A stretch of DNA of 64,000 nucleotides. It comes from Pseudomonas sp. S04 (lineage in GTDB: Bacteria > Pseudomonadota > Gammaproteobacteria > Pseudomonadales > Pseudomonadaceae). The position numbers and the translations under genes are program-made. This document shows positions 43,356 to 53,153 of this stretch, piece by piece; the stretch's first letter is position 1, and every line of letters begins with the position of its first letter. The notes beneath the pieces are model-generated. The model saw only the letters and a list, made by a program, of their open reading frames with translations, ran no database searches and was not told the DNA's origin. The DNA lies in the NCBI RefSeq assembly GCF_009834545.1, contig NZ_CP019427.1:5639001-5703000 (forward strand), written 5' to 3'.

Positions 43356-44741
43356 GTGACCACCATCGCCACCGCTTTTAATACTTTGCCGCTGTCCGCC
43401 GCCATGCTGGCTAACCTCGACTCTTTGGGTTATGCCGAGATGACGCCGATCCAGGCGCAAAGCTTGCCGGTGATCCTCAAGGGGATGGATCTGATCGCCC
43501 AGGCCAAGACCGGCAGCGGCAAGACCGCCGCCTTTGGTATCGGCCTGCTGAACCCGATCAATCCGCGCTTCTTCGGTTGCCAGGCGCTGGTCATCTGCCC
43601 GACCCGCGAACTGGCCGACCAGGTTGCCAAGGAAATCCGTCGCCTGGCCCGTGCCGAAGACAACATCAAGGTCCTGACCCTGTGTGGCGGCGTGTCATTC
43701 GGCCCGCAGATCGGCTCCCTGGAGCACGGCGCGCACATCATCGTCGGCACCCCGGGCCGCATCCAGCAACACCTGCGCAAGGGTTCGCTGGTCCTGCACG
43801 GCCTGAACACGCTGATCCTCGACGAAGCCGACCGCATGCTCGACATGGGTTTCTACGATTCCATCGAAGAAATCATTGCCCAGAGCCCGGAGCGCCGCCA
43901 GACCCTGCTGTTCTCCGCCACTTACCCGGTGGGCATCAAGCAACTGGCCGCCAAGTTCATGCGCAACCCTCAGCAAGTGAAGGCCGAGGCGTTCCACGAC
44001 GACAGCCAGATCGAACAGCGCTTCTTCGAGATTTCCCCGGAAGAGCGCATGGACGCCGTGGTCAAGGTGCTTGCGCACTACCGTCCGCAGTCCACCGTGG
44101 CCTTCTGCTTCACCAAGCAGCAAGTGCAGGAAACCGTCGACCACCTGACCGCCAAGGGCATCTCTGCCGTCGGCCTGCACGGTGACCTGGAGCAACGTGA
44201 CCGTGACCAGGTCCTGGCGATGTTCGCCAACCGCAGCACCTCGGTGCTGGTCGCCACCGATGTGGCTGCCCGCGGCCTGGACATCGATGCGCTGGACATG
44301 GTGATCAACGTCGAGCTGGCCCGGGATTCGGAAATCCACATCCACCGCGTCGGCCGTACCGGTCGTGCCGGTGAAAAAGGTATCGCGATCAGCCTGGTGG
44401 CGCCGTCCGAAGCGCACCGTGCCCAGGCCATCGAGCTGCTGCAGAAGTCGCCGCTGAGCTGGGATCAACTGAGCAACCTGCCCTCCCAGGGCGGTGGTCC
44501 GCTGCTGCCGGCCATGAGCACCCTGTGCATCGGTGCCGGGCGCAAGGACAAGGTTCGTCCGGGCGACATCCTCGGCGCACTGACCGGCGACGCCGGCGTG
44601 CCGGGTGCCCAGGTCGGCAAGATCGCCATCTTCGACTTCCAGGCCTACGTGGCCGTGGACCGCAGCATCGCCAAGCAGGCTGTGCAGCGCTTGAGCGAAG
44701 GCAAGATCAAGGGCCGCTCGTTGCGCGTTCGGATTTTGTAA
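43356..44741 (+). CDS. dbpA: ATP-dependent RNA helicase DbpA
   Basis: A DEAD-box helicase of 461 residues involved in late assembly of the 50S subunit. Motifs in order: Q motif (MTPIQAQSLP), I (AKTGSGKT), Ia (PTRELADQ), II (LDEADRML), III (SAT), V (ATDVAARGLDI) and VI (HRVGRTGRAG). The C-terminal RNA-recognition domain specific for 23S hairpin 92 (TLCIGAGRKDKVRPGDILGAL) is present, which distinguishes DbpA from other DEAD-box proteins. The likely start is GTG 43356 (family N-terminus TTIATAFNTLPLS). Confidence 0.96.
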   Translation: MTTIATAFNTLPLSAAMLANLDSLGYAEMTPIQAQSLPVILKGMDLIAQAKTGSGKTAAFGIGLLNPINPRFFGCQALVICPTRELADQVAKEIRRLARAEDNIKVLTLCGGVSFGPQIGSLEHGAHIIVGTPGRIQQHLRKGSLVLHGLNTLILDEADRMLDMGFYDSIEEIIAQSPERRQTLLFSATYPVGIKQLAAKFMRNPQQVKAEAFHDDSQIEQRFFEISPEERMDAVVKVLAHYRPQSTVAFCFTKQQVQETVDHLTAKGISAVGLHGDLEQRDRDQVLAMFANRSTSVLVATDVAARGLDIDALDMVINVELARDSEIHIHRVGRTGRAGEKGIAISLVAPSEAHRAQAIELLQKSPLSWDQLSNLPSQGGGPLLPAMSTLCIGAGRKDKVRPGDILGALTGDAGVPGAQVGKIAIFDFQAYVAVDRSIAKQAVQRLSEGKIKGRSLRVRIL

Positions 44742-44766
44742 GCGATCTTCATCCCAACGAAGATCC

Positions 44767-44856
44767 CTGTGGGAGCGGGCTTGCCCGCGATAGCGGACTG
44801 ACAGACAACATCAATGTTGGATGTGCCAGCCCCATCGCGGGCAAGCCCGCTCCCAC
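44767..44856. repeat. REP pair after dbpA
   Basis: Canonical inverted REPs with a spacer of about 40 bases. Confidence 0.92.
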
Positions 44857-44899
44857 ATTGGTTTGTCGGTGAATTAAAAATTTGTGTGAGGACACCGTT

Positions 44900-46078
44900 T
44901 TGCGCTCTACCGAAGTCGTGATCATTGGCGCTGGCGCCGCAGGGTTGATGTGTGCACTGACCGCCGCTGGGCGCGGGCGCAAGGTGTTGTTGCTGGACCA
45001 CGCCAACAAGGCCGGCAAGAAAATCCTCATGTCGGGCGGTGGGCGCTGCAACTTCACCAACATGTACACCGAACCGAGCAATTTTCTCTCGCAGAATGCG
45101 CATTTCTGCAAATCCGCCCTGGCCCGCTACACCCAGTGGGATTTCATTGGCATGGTGGCCAAGCATGGCGTGCCGTACCACGAGAAGAAGCTCGGCCAAC
45201 TGTTCTGCGATAACAAGTCCAGTGACATCCTCGAGATGCTGCTCAGCGAGTGCGACCAGGCCGGCGTCAGCCTGCACCTGGACACCTCGATCCAGACCAT
45301 CGAGAAACTCGCCAGCGGCTACCTGCTGGACACCACCCTCGGCCAATTGACTTGCGAGTCCCTGGTGATCGCCACCGGCGGCCTGTCGATCCCGACCCTG
45401 GGTGCCACGGGCTTCGGTTATCAGGTCGCCCGCCAGTTCGGTCACGAACTGCTGCCGACCCGCGCCGGCCTGGTGCCGTTCACCATTACCGACCAGCTCA
45501 AGGAGCTATGCGGCGAGTTGTCCGGCACCTCGGTGGACTGCCTGGTGAGCTGCAACGAGCAGAGTTTCCGCGAGAACATCCTGTTCACCCACCGCGGCCT
45601 CAGCGGTCCGGCGATCCTGCAGATTTCTTCGTTCTGGCAGTCCGGCGACACGCTTGAAATCAACCTGATGCCTGACCACGACGTACCGGCCTGGCTGCAA
45701 CAACAGCAAGCCGAACGGCCGAACAGCGAGCTGAAAACCTTGCTTGGCGAGATCTTCACCAAGAAGATGGCCAACCTGCTGGCTGACAACTGGTTCGTCT
45801 CCAAGCCGATGAAGCAGTACACCCACGCTGAAATTGCCGAGATCGCCGACAAGCTGGCGAGCTGGCAGCTGGTACCGGCCGGTACCGAAGGCTACCGCAC
45901 TGCCGAGGTCACCCTGGGCGGTGTCGACACCCATGAAGTGTCCTCCAAGACCATGGAATCGCTGAAAAGCCCGGGGCTATATTTCATCGGCGAAGTGCTG
46001 GATGTCACCGGCCACCTGGGCGGCTTCAACTTCCAGTGGGCCTGGGCTTCGGGCTACGCAGCGGCGCAGTACGTCTGA
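44900..46078 (+). CDS. YhiN/HI0933-type flavoprotein
   Basis: A 392-residue predicted FAD/NAD(P)-dependent oxidoreductase. The N-terminal VVIIGAGAAGLMCALTAAGRG and AGKKILMSGGGRCNFTN, LVIATGGLSIPTLGATGFGY, and the C-terminal DVTGHLGGFNFQWAWASGYAA are family signatures; the reaction is unknown. There is no ATG at the family start. TTG at 44900, preceded by GTGAGGA at 7 bases, gives MRSTEVVIIGAG; a TTG six codons upstream is the alternative. It lies downstream of dbpA, as in several pseudomonads. Confidence 0.88.
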   Translation: MRSTEVVIIGAGAAGLMCALTAAGRGRKVLLLDHANKAGKKILMSGGGRCNFTNMYTEPSNFLSQNAHFCKSALARYTQWDFIGMVAKHGVPYHEKKLGQLFCDNKSSDILEMLLSECDQAGVSLHLDTSIQTIEKLASGYLLDTTLGQLTCESLVIATGGLSIPTLGATGFGYQVARQFGHELLPTRAGLVPFTITDQLKELCGELSGTSVDCLVSCNEQSFRENILFTHRGLSGPAILQISSFWQSGDTLEINLMPDHDVPAWLQQQQAERPNSELKTLLGEIFTKKMANLLADNWFVSKPMKQYTHAEIAEIADKLASWQLVPAGTEGYRTAEVTLGGVDTHEVSSKTMESLKSPGLYFIGEVLDVTGHLGGFNFQWAWASGYAAAQYV

Positions 46079-46090
46079 CACCCCACGGCC

Positions 46091-46196
46091 CTGTAGGAGC
46101 GGGTGCCCGCTTGCGGCTTGCTCGCGATAGCGGATTAACATTCAACAGTGATGTTGGCCGTTAGACCGCTATCGCGAGCAAGCTCGGCTCCTACAG
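46091..46196. repeat. REP pair with expanded left arm
   Basis: The left arm CTGTAGGAGCGGGTGCCCGCTTGCGGCTTGCTCGCGATAG carries a TGCCCGCTTGCGGC insert; the right arm is close to canonical. Confidence 0.85.
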
Positions 46197-46313
46197 GGGG
46201 GCGTGTTTACCAGGGAAGGAACAGATTTTGCTGTCAGATGTGATCGGCGCCATTGCGTCGGCGTCATTACTGGCTCAATTTAGCGTCATTGCCCCGGAAG
46301 GCCTTCGCACTTC

Positions 46314-48497
46314 ATGCCATCGACTTCGTTTCGTCAGTCTCTGCGTCGCCTTTGGGCACTGGATAAATTCAGCTACAGCGTGCGGGTGTTCATCGCCCTG
46401 ACCGGCAGCATGGCGCTGTGCTGGTACCAGGATGAGATGGGCCTGCTGATCCCGCTATTCCTGGGAATTATCGCCAGCGCCCTGGCCGAGACCGACGACA
46501 GCTGGCAAGGCCGGCTCAATGCGCTGGCGGTCACGCTGGTGTGTTTCAGTGTCGCGGCGTTCTCGGTCGAACTGTTATTCCCCTACCCCTATATCTTCGT
46601 GTGCGCGCTGGCGCTGGCCAGTTTCGGCCTGACCATGCTCGGCGCCCTGGGCGAGCGGTATGGGGCGATTGCCTCGGCAACCTTGATTCTCTCGGTCTAC
46701 ACCATGATTGGCGTTGACCAGCGCGGCGGCGCGGTCACCGATCTGTGGCACGAGCCGTTGCTGCTAGTGGCCGGGGCAGCCTGGTACGGCCTGCTCTCGG
46801 TGCTGTGGCAGGCACTGTTTTCCAACCAGCCAGTGCAACAGAGTCTGGCGCGGCTGTTCCGCGAGCTGGGGTTTTACCTCAAGCTCAAGTCAGCGCTGTT
46901 CGAACCGGTCCGGCAGATGGACGTCGAAGCCCGGCGCCTCGAACTGGCGCAGCAGAACGGCCGAGTGGTGGCCGCCCTGAACGCCGCCAAGGAAATCATC
47001 CTGCACCGGGTCGGCAATGGCCGGCCGGGGTCGAAGGTCAGCCGTTACCTGAAGCTGTACTTCCTCGCCCAGGACATCCACGAACGCGCCAGTTCCTCGC
47101 ACTACCCCTACAACGCCCTGGCCGACGCCTTCTTCCACAGCGACGTGCTGTTTCGCTGCCAGCGCCTGCTGCGCCAGCAAGGCAAGGCCTGCCGAGCGCT
47201 GGCCGAGTCGATCCAGATGCGCCAGCCGTTCGTCTACGATGCCAGCTTCGCCCAGGCCCTCAGCGACCTCGATGCGTCCCTGGAGCACCTGCGCATCCAG
47301 AGCAATCCAGCCTGGCGCGGCCTGCTGCGCTCCTTGCGCGCCTTGGCCGCCAACCTTGGCACTCTCGACCGCCTGCTCAGCGATGCCAGCAACCCCGACA
47401 GCCTGGCCGATGCTACCGACAGCAGCCTGCTCGACCGCTCGCCGCGCAACCTCAAGGATGTCTGGGTCCGCCTGCGCACCCAGCTGACGCCCACCTCCCT
47501 GCTATTCCGGCATGCCCTGCGCCTGCCCCTGGCGTTGACCATCGGCTACGCCATGGTGCATTTGATCCACCCCTCGCAGGGCTACTGGATCATCCTCACC
47601 ACGCTGTTTGTCTGCCAACCGAACTACGGCGCGACCCGACGCAAACTCGGGCAACGGATCATCGGCACCGCCATCGGCCTGACCGTGGCCTGGGCGCTGT
47701 TCGACCTGTTCCCCAATCCACTGGTGCAATCGTGTTTCGCGATTGCCGCCGGGGTGGTGTTCTTTATCAACCGCACCACCCGCTACACCCTGGCCACGGC
47801 GGCAATCACGGTGATGGTGCTGTTCTGCTTCAACCAGGTCGGTGACGGCTACGGGCTGTTCCTGCCGCGCCTGTTCGATACCTTGCTCGGCAGCCTGATC
47901 GCCGGCCTGGCGGTGTTCCTGTTCCTGCCGGACTGGCAAGGCCGTCGGCTGAACAAGGTGTTGGCCAACACCCTGACCTGCAACAGCATCTACTTGCGCC
48001 AAATCATGCAGCAGTATGCCGCCGGCAAACGCGACGACCTGGCCTACCGCCTGGCTCGCCGCAATGCGCACAACGCCGATGCCGCCCTGTCCACCACCCT
48101 GGCCAACATGCTCATGGAGCCTGGGCATTTTCGTAAGGAAGCGGACGTCGGCTTCCGCTTCCTGGTGCTGTCCCACACCTTGCTCAGCTACCTCTCGGGC
48201 CTGGGCGCGCACCGCGAGACCCAGCTCCCGGATGAAGTCCGCGAGCACCTGATCGAAGGTGCCGGCGTCAGCCTGGCGGCGAGCATCGACGAAATCGCCC
48301 AGGGCCTGGCAAGCAAACTGCCGATCGCCATTCACAGTGACACCGAAGAAGCCCTGGCCGCGGAGCTTGAGCAAATGCCGGACGAAATCGATGAAGGCCA
48401 GCGCCTGGTGCAGAGCCAACTGGCATTGATCTGCCGTCAACTCGGGCCGTTAAGGACGCTGGCGGCGCATTTGATCAAGGATACTCGCCAGGATTGA
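46314..48497 (+). CDS. yccS: YccS/YhfK-type inner-membrane protein
   Basis: A 727-residue protein with two membrane blocks of about six helices (residues about 20-160 and 395-535), each followed by a cytoplasmic domain. This is the YccS-YhfK / FUSC organisation. The first helices contain MALCWYQDEMGLLIPLFLGI and the second block YWIILTTLFVCQPNYGATRR, the conserved FUSC motif. Putative transporter; the substrate is unknown in general. The only plausible ribosome site (GGAAGG) is about 13 bases before the ATG, rather far. Confidence 0.88.
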   Translation: MPSTSFRQSLRRLWALDKFSYSVRVFIALTGSMALCWYQDEMGLLIPLFLGIIASALAETDDSWQGRLNALAVTLVCFSVAAFSVELLFPYPYIFVCALALASFGLTMLGALGERYGAIASATLILSVYTMIGVDQRGGAVTDLWHEPLLLVAGAAWYGLLSVLWQALFSNQPVQQSLARLFRELGFYLKLKSALFEPVRQMDVEARRLELAQQNGRVVAALNAAKEIILHRVGNGRPGSKVSRYLKLYFLAQDIHERASSSHYPYNALADAFFHSDVLFRCQRLLRQQGKACRALAESIQMRQPFVYDASFAQALSDLDASLEHLRIQSNPAWRGLLRSLRALAANLGTLDRLLSDASNPDSLADATDSSLLDRSPRNLKDVWVRLRTQLTPTSLLFRHALRLPLALTIGYAMVHLIHPSQGYWIILTTLFVCQPNYGATRRKLGQRIIGTAIGLTVAWALFDLFPNPLVQSCFAIAAGVVFFINRTTRYTLATAAITVMVLFCFNQVGDGYGLFLPRLFDTLLGSLIAGLAVFLFLPDWQGRRLNKVLANTLTCNSIYLRQIMQQYAAGKRDDLAYRLARRNAHNADAALSTTLANMLMEPGHFRKEADVGFRFLVLSHTLLSYLSGLGAHRETQLPDEVREHLIEGAGVSLAASIDEIAQGLASKLPIAIHSDTEEALAAELEQMPDEIDEGQRLVQSQLALICRQLGPLRTLAAHLIKDTRQD

Positions 48498-48517
48498 TCG
48501 TCGGGGTGCCTGTGGAG

Positions 48518-48652
48518 GCCCCATCGCGGGCAAGCCCGCTCCCACAGTGGTTCTGGGGTGCTCGCGAATTTTGCACGCGCCACACTCGCTTGCGGCCTGC
48601 CAGCGATAACTGTGGGGGGCGGCCCCATCGCTAGCAGGCTAGCCCCCGCAGG
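48518..48652. repeat. REP and degenerate REP remnants
   Basis: A single canonical copy (CCATCGCGGGCAAGCCCGC then TCCCACAG, 48520-48547) is followed by a decayed copy of the CAGCAGGCTGG sub-family (ATCGCTAGCAGGCTAGCCCC, 48627-48646). Confidence 0.7.
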
Positions 48653-48655
48653 GTT

Positions 48656-49393
48656 TCACATCCCATGCTGGCGGAGCAGCCGGTCGTAGCTGCCATCGGC
48701 CTTCATCTCGGCGATTTCCCGGTCGAACCCGGCGACTATCTTCGCGTGGTCCGGGTTCTTCAGGCTGACCAGAATGTGCAGGCTGTTTTCGCTCAAGGGC
48801 CTGGGCAAAAATTCCACCGAATTGCGTACCTTGGGTGATTCGCGCGCCAGGAAATAGCGGGCGACGTACTCGTCCTCCAGCGTCAGTTGCACCCGGTCAG
48901 CCGCCAGCATGCGCACGGCCATGGCGAAGTTGTGCACCGGGACCTTCTGCAGGGCCGCGTCGCCGTCGAACTCCGGGGAATAGGCATAACCGCGTACAAC
49001 CGCAATCGGGTAGGTGTGCAACTGCTGCAGGTTGTTGTATTCGATGGGTGCATCCCTGCGCTTGAGAAAGCGGATGCGATTGAGCAGGTATTCGGCCGAA
49101 TACTGCCCAAGCTCGGTGCGCTCCGCGTTGTACCAGGCATTCACCAGCACGTCGTAGCGCCCTTCGCCCAAACCCAGCAACGCCCTGGCCCAGGGCACCT
49201 GCTGAAAATCACTGGCATAACCGGCCCGCGCCAGCGCGGTGCTGACGATATCGGTGGCCAATCCGCCATTGACCAACGTCGCGTCAGTGAAGGGCGGCCA
49301 GGCATCGGCAACTAGCCGCAGCTTGTCCGCTGCAGCGCTCTGGCTCAGCAACAGCAGACCAATCAAGGCGAAGGCTCGAAGCAATCGCGGCAT
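48656..49393 (-). CDS. Periplasmic solute-binding protein (amino-acid type)
   Basis: A 245-residue family-3-like (SBP_bac_3) protein. Signal peptide MPRLLRAFALIGLLLLSQSAAA is followed by KLRLVADAWPPFTDATLVNGGLATDIV, the usual ligand-entry segment, and GRYDVLVNAWYNAERTE in the hinge. No transporter genes are adjacent, so it may serve a distant permease or be a sensor-type orphan. Ligand unknown. Confidence 0.85.
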   Translation of the reverse strand: MPRLLRAFALIGLLLLSQSAAADKLRLVADAWPPFTDATLVNGGLATDIVSTALARAGYASDFQQVPWARALLGLGEGRYDVLVNAWYNAERTELGQYSAEYLLNRIRFLKRRDAPIEYNNLQQLHTYPIAVVRGYAYSPEFDGDAALQKVPVHNFAMAVRMLAADRVQLTLEDEYVARYFLARESPKVRNSVEFLPRPLSENSLHILVSLKNPDHAKIVAGFDREIAEMKADGSYDRLLRQHGM

Positions 49394-49657
49394 GCCCAGG
49401 GATCCTTAGAGGGCGCGAAGCCCAGCGTATTTGTAGCCGAACTCGATATCTCGTACACCGACTGACGGCGACCGCCCAGGCTATAACAATCGCCGAGCAT
49501 GGCCTCGGCGATTCGCCTCAAAACAGATTACACAAAGATGACGAAGCCGCGCGAAATGAATGATGGCATTTTGGTCTTTGTCACAGAATTTCCTGCAGGC
49601 AAGACATCCAGAAGCCAGACGCTTAGTATCAGGACCAGACTTTCAAAGGACGCGAAG

Positions 49658-50110
49658 ATGACAGTTGAATGGGTTTGCAAACACCACAGTGACCTGGGCA
49701 AAGAGCAGCTTTATGCCATTTTGCAGTTGCGTACACAGGTGTTCGTGGTCGAACAGAAGTGCGCCTACCAGGAAGTCGATGGCCAGGACCTGGACAGCGA
49801 CACCTGCCACTTGATGGCCTGGGACGGTGATCAACTGGTGGCCTATCTACGCCTGCTCGACCCCACCTCGCAAGGCGGTGACGTGGTGCTCGGCCGGGTG
49901 GTGATTGCACCGCAGGCCCGGGGCCAGGGGCTGGGTCATGAGCTAATGGCGCAGGCGCTCAAGCAGGCCGAAAAATACTGGCCGCAGACTCCGATCTACC
50001 TGTCGGCCCAGGCCCATCTGCAGGGGTACTACGGGCGTTATGGGTTTGCCGTGGCCGGTGAGCAATACCTGGAAGACGGCATCGCGCATATCGGCATGCG
50101 GCGGCCCTGA
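49658..50110 (+). CDS. elaA: ElaA-type GNAT acetyltransferase
   Basis: A 150-residue GNAT protein. The acetyl-CoA-binding motif is RVVIAPQARGQGLGHELMAQAL (about residues 74-95), and the N-terminal LRTQVFVVEQKCAYQEVDGQDL defines the ElaA sub-family. Acceptor substrate unknown. The ATG at 49658 follows AAAGGA by 7 bases; longer in-frame starts lack ribosome sites. It stands alone. Confidence 0.9.
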   Translation: MTVEWVCKHHSDLGKEQLYAILQLRTQVFVVEQKCAYQEVDGQDLDSDTCHLMAWDGDQLVAYLRLLDPTSQGGDVVLGRVVIAPQARGQGLGHELMAQALKQAEKYWPQTPIYLSAQAHLQGYYGRYGFAVAGEQYLEDGIAHIGMRRP

Positions 50111-50174
50111 AGGCCTTTGCGCAGGGTAGGTGCTGGTTGGCCAGCGAAGGCGCCAGCACTGCCAGTGCAAACAC

Positions 50175-50471
50175 TCAGGGATAACCCAACACCGCCTTGA
50201 TCTGGCGCAGATGCTGTTCGATCCAGCGCGGATCGATCGCCCCCCACTCGCGAATGCAGTAACGTCCGGCGTGGTTGCGCGCGCCCTCCTCCTGCTCGAA
50301 CTCACAGACCACATCCAGGTCCGCCAGGGCGGCAATGGTGTCCTGGGCCGTGCGCCGGGGCATGCCGGTGACTTCGGTCAGTGCCGGGACACTGCTGGCC
50401 AGCCCGCTGTCGATCAGGTACGCCACGTACAGGCGGCGGTAGAAGCTGCTCTTGGTCTTGCTCACGTCCAT
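50175..50471 (-). CDS. Small winged-helix DNA-binding protein
   Basis: A 98-residue protein, MDVSKTKSSFYRRLYVAYLI onward, with a helix-turn-helix segment VPALTEVTGMPRRTAQDTIAALADLDVVCEF at residues about 28-58 followed by a wing. This resembles FaeA-like or MarR-type short regulators. The start at 50471 follows AGGAG by 7 bases; longer frames are unsupported. It is 23 bases downstream of the metalloprotease gene in the same direction, so probably co-transcribed. The target is unknown. Confidence 0.75.
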   Translation of the reverse strand: MDVSKTKSSFYRRLYVAYLIDSGLASSVPALTEVTGMPRRTAQDTIAALADLDVVCEFEQEEGARNHAGRYCIREWGAIDPRWIEQHLRQIKAVLGYP

Positions 50472-50494
50472 CCAGACACTCCTGCTGGTGATGA

Positions 50495-50986
50495 TTACTG
50501 CATGTCCCGCCACGTCAGATAAACCCGCAAATCGAATTCCAACTGGTGGTAACCGGGCAGCATGTGTTCGCACAACTTGTAGAACGCCTTGTTGTGGTCG
50601 GACTCTTTGAAATGCGCAAGCTCATGCACCACGATCATCTTGAGGAACTGCGGCGCGGCATCCTTGAACAAAGAGGCAATGCGGATTTCTTTCTTGGCCT
50701 TGAGCTTGCCGCCCTGCACCCGTGAGATTGCGGTATGCAGGCCAAGTGCACGATGGGTCAGGTCCAGGCGGTTGTCGAACAGCACTTTGTCGATCGCCGG
50801 TGCGTTGCGCAGGTATTCCTGCTTGAGCTCCAGCGCATAGGTGTACAGCGCCTTGTCACTCTGCACGGCGTGCTTGTCCGGGTAGCGTTGGCTCAGGTAG
50901 GCGCCCAGCCGATCCTGCTCGATCAGTTGATGCACCTGCTGTTGCAAGGCGGCGGGATACGCCTGGAGGTATTTGAGCGCGGTCAT
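50495..50986 (-). CDS. YgjP-like metalloprotease domain protein
   Basis: A 163-residue protein with the zinc motif VVHELAHFKESDHNKAFYKL (HExxH near residue 119 with a downstream DHN), as in YgjP/WLM-type (DUF45) metallopeptidases. IDKVLFDNRLDLTHRALGLH and ISRVQGGKLKAKKEIRIA are also family-like. Cytoplasmic, no signal. The start at 50986 (MTALKYLQAYP...) excludes 27 unrelated residues of the longest frame. Confidence 0.85.
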   Translation of the reverse strand: MTALKYLQAYPAALQQQVHQLIEQDRLGAYLSQRYPDKHAVQSDKALYTYALELKQEYLRNAPAIDKVLFDNRLDLTHRALGLHTAISRVQGGKLKAKKEIRIASLFKDAAPQFLKMIVVHELAHFKESDHNKAFYKLCEHMLPGYHQLEFDLRVYLTWRDMQ

Positions 50987-51029
50987 GGGACAACAACAAA
51001 AGTCACGAAAGACCGCCAGTGTAGCGAAT

Positions 51030-53153
51030 TCAGGCGCTCGCCGCGCTCCAGTCGAACGGCTGCACAAAGTCCCTGACCTCGTCCGCCATCAATGGCCGCG
51101 CCACCAGGCAACCCTGGGCAAAGGGACAACCATTGGCCAGCAGCCACTGATACTGGGCAATCGATTCGACCCCTTCGGCGATCACCAGCACGCCGAATTG
51201 CCTGGCCAGCTCGATGATGTTTCGCACCAGCGCCGCATCCCGCGGCGAGTCCAGGACCCGGGCGATCAGATGCCGGTCCAGCTTCAAGGTATCGAGTTCG
51301 ACATCACGCAGATGGGTCAGCGAACAAGGCCCCGAGCCAAAGTCGTCGAGCGCCACCCGCACCCCGAGGTTGCGCAGCAGGCGCAGTTGCTTGCGCGCTT
51401 CATCGGGGTTATGCAGCAAGGCCTCTTCGGTGATTTCCACCTCCAATTGACGGGGTAGCAACTGATGGCGCTCCAGCACCAGCCGCAACTCAGTGGCCAG
51501 GTTAGGCATGCAGAACTGGGTGTTGCTCAGGCTGACCGCCAGCACCATGTCTTGGCTGAACAGCTTGTCCCAGGCCTTTCGCTGCTGGGCACTGCTCTGG
51601 TAGATCCAACTGCCGAGGCGGCTGATCAGCTGCGCTTCTTCCAGCAGCGGCAAGAACAGCCCCGGCGAAACGTCGCCGACACTGGGATGCTGCCAGCGCA
51701 GCAAGGCCTCGAATCCGCGTATGCGTCCATCGGCCAACGAAACCTGAGGCTGGTAGACCAGGTTGAAATCCTTCTGTTCGATGGCCGAACGCACGCTCTC
51801 CTCGAGCATCAAGCGGGTCCGCGCGCGGCCATTCATGTCGTGGTCGTAGAAGCGGTACTGCTGGCGACCTGCGCGCTTGGCCTCATACATGGCGATATCG
51901 GCGGTACGCAGCAAGTCGTCGAGGCTGGCGCCGCAATCCGGATACGTGGCGATGCCGATGCTCGCGCCCAGCGCTACGTCCAGCCCGTCAATCTGCTGAC
52001 AGATCGACACCCGCTCTATGAGTTTCTCCGCCATTTTCGCCGCTTGCTCGGCGAACTCGAGGTCAAGTAGCGCGGTGAACTCATCGCCGCCCATGCGCCC
52101 CAGGATATCGAAGGGGCGCAGGCAGGCCTTCAACTGTTCCGCGACCCAGCGCAGCACCCGATCGCCGGCGTCGTGCCCCAACGAATCATTGACCCGCTTG
52201 AAGCCATCCAGATCCAGGTACAGCAACACCCAGACACTGCCCGCGCGCTCACCGCGCAGCAGCAGGTTTTCCGTAGCCTGGTAGAACCCCCGGCGGTTGA
52301 GCAGGCCGGTCAGCGGATCGGTGACCGCCTGGAACTCCAGTTGCTGATGCAGGTGGCAGACCACCGACATGTCGAGCACGGTGACCACCATCGCCCGCTG
52401 CTCAGGCGGCAGCGGCGCACACGACAGCGCCACTGGCACTTGCTGCCCGGACGCGGTACGCAGCATCGCATCATGGGCGCGCCAGGTCTCGCCGCGACGG
52501 TAGTGGGCATGGATGTCCGAACCGGCCCACAGGGTGATCGGCGGCTTTTGCAGAAAGTCGATGAAACCTGTCCCCTGTAGCTCGTCGACCCTGGCACTGA
52601 GCAAGCGGCACATCGCCGGGTTGGCAAAGCGCACTCGCCCGTCCTCGCCCACCACCAGGATGCCTTCAGCGGCATTCTCCAGCACCGAGGCGTTAAAGGC
52701 CCGCGCCGCCTCCAGGTCCTGGCTCAACTGCTGCAGTGCCCGGCGGCTGCGCTGATGCTCAAGCAGGGCCTGGACCTTGGGCTTGAGTATCTGTGGGTCG
52801 AACGGTTTGAACAGGTAGTCCACCGCGCCATGGGCATAGCCCTTGATCACGGCGTCCGGGGATTGCTCGTTAGCAGTCAGGAAAATGATCGGGGTCAACT
52901 GGGTGCGTTGGCTGCCGCGCATCAGGCGGGCTACTTCGAAACCATCCATGCCCGGCATCTGCACATCCAGCAGTACCAGGTCGACCTCATGTTCGAGTAA
53001 CAGGTTCAGGGCTTCCAGGCCCGAGGCAGCAGTCATCACCTGCCAATCCTGGCGCTGCAGCAACGCACGCATGCTGACCAGGTTTTCCGGGTAATCATCA
53101 ACGATCAAAAGAACCGAGCGGCCGTCACCTGGCTTGGGTTGCGCGCATTCCAT
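51030..53153 (-). CDS. Response regulator with PAS, GGDEF and EAL domains
   Basis: A 707-residue cyclic-di-GMP protein. Domains: receiver (residues about 12-130, phosphoacceptor D63 in LVLLDVQMPGMDG, Lys in LFKPFD), PAS (about 150-265), GGDEF (about 275-440) and EAL (about 450-700). The synthase motif GGDEF (355-359) is intact with an inhibitory RPFD I-site five residues before it. The phosphodiesterase residues are also intact (FEALLRW at 481-487, EITEE, DDFGSG, AEGVES). Both activities are therefore possible. No histidine kinase is adjacent. No membrane segments, so cytoplasmic. Confidence 0.93.
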   Translation of the reverse strand: MECAQPKPGDGRSVLLIVDDYPENLVSMRALLQRQDWQVMTAASGLEALNLLLEHEVDLVLLDVQMPGMDGFEVARLMRGSQRTQLTPIIFLTANEQSPDAVIKGYAHGAVDYLFKPFDPQILKPKVQALLEHQRSRRALQQLSQDLEAARAFNASVLENAAEGILVVGEDGRVRFANPAMCRLLSARVDELQGTGFIDFLQKPPITLWAGSDIHAHYRRGETWRAHDAMLRTASGQQVPVALSCAPLPPEQRAMVVTVLDMSVVCHLHQQLEFQAVTDPLTGLLNRRGFYQATENLLLRGERAGSVWVLLYLDLDGFKRVNDSLGHDAGDRVLRWVAEQLKACLRPFDILGRMGGDEFTALLDLEFAEQAAKMAEKLIERVSICQQIDGLDVALGASIGIATYPDCGASLDDLLRTADIAMYEAKRAGRQQYRFYDHDMNGRARTRLMLEESVRSAIEQKDFNLVYQPQVSLADGRIRGFEALLRWQHPSVGDVSPGLFLPLLEEAQLISRLGSWIYQSSAQQRKAWDKLFSQDMVLAVSLSNTQFCMPNLATELRLVLERHQLLPRQLEVEITEEALLHNPDEARKQLRLLRNLGVRVALDDFGSGPCSLTHLRDVELDTLKLDRHLIARVLDSPRDAALVRNIIELARQFGVLVIAEGVESIAQYQWLLANGCPFAQGCLVARPLMADEVRDFVQPFDWSAASA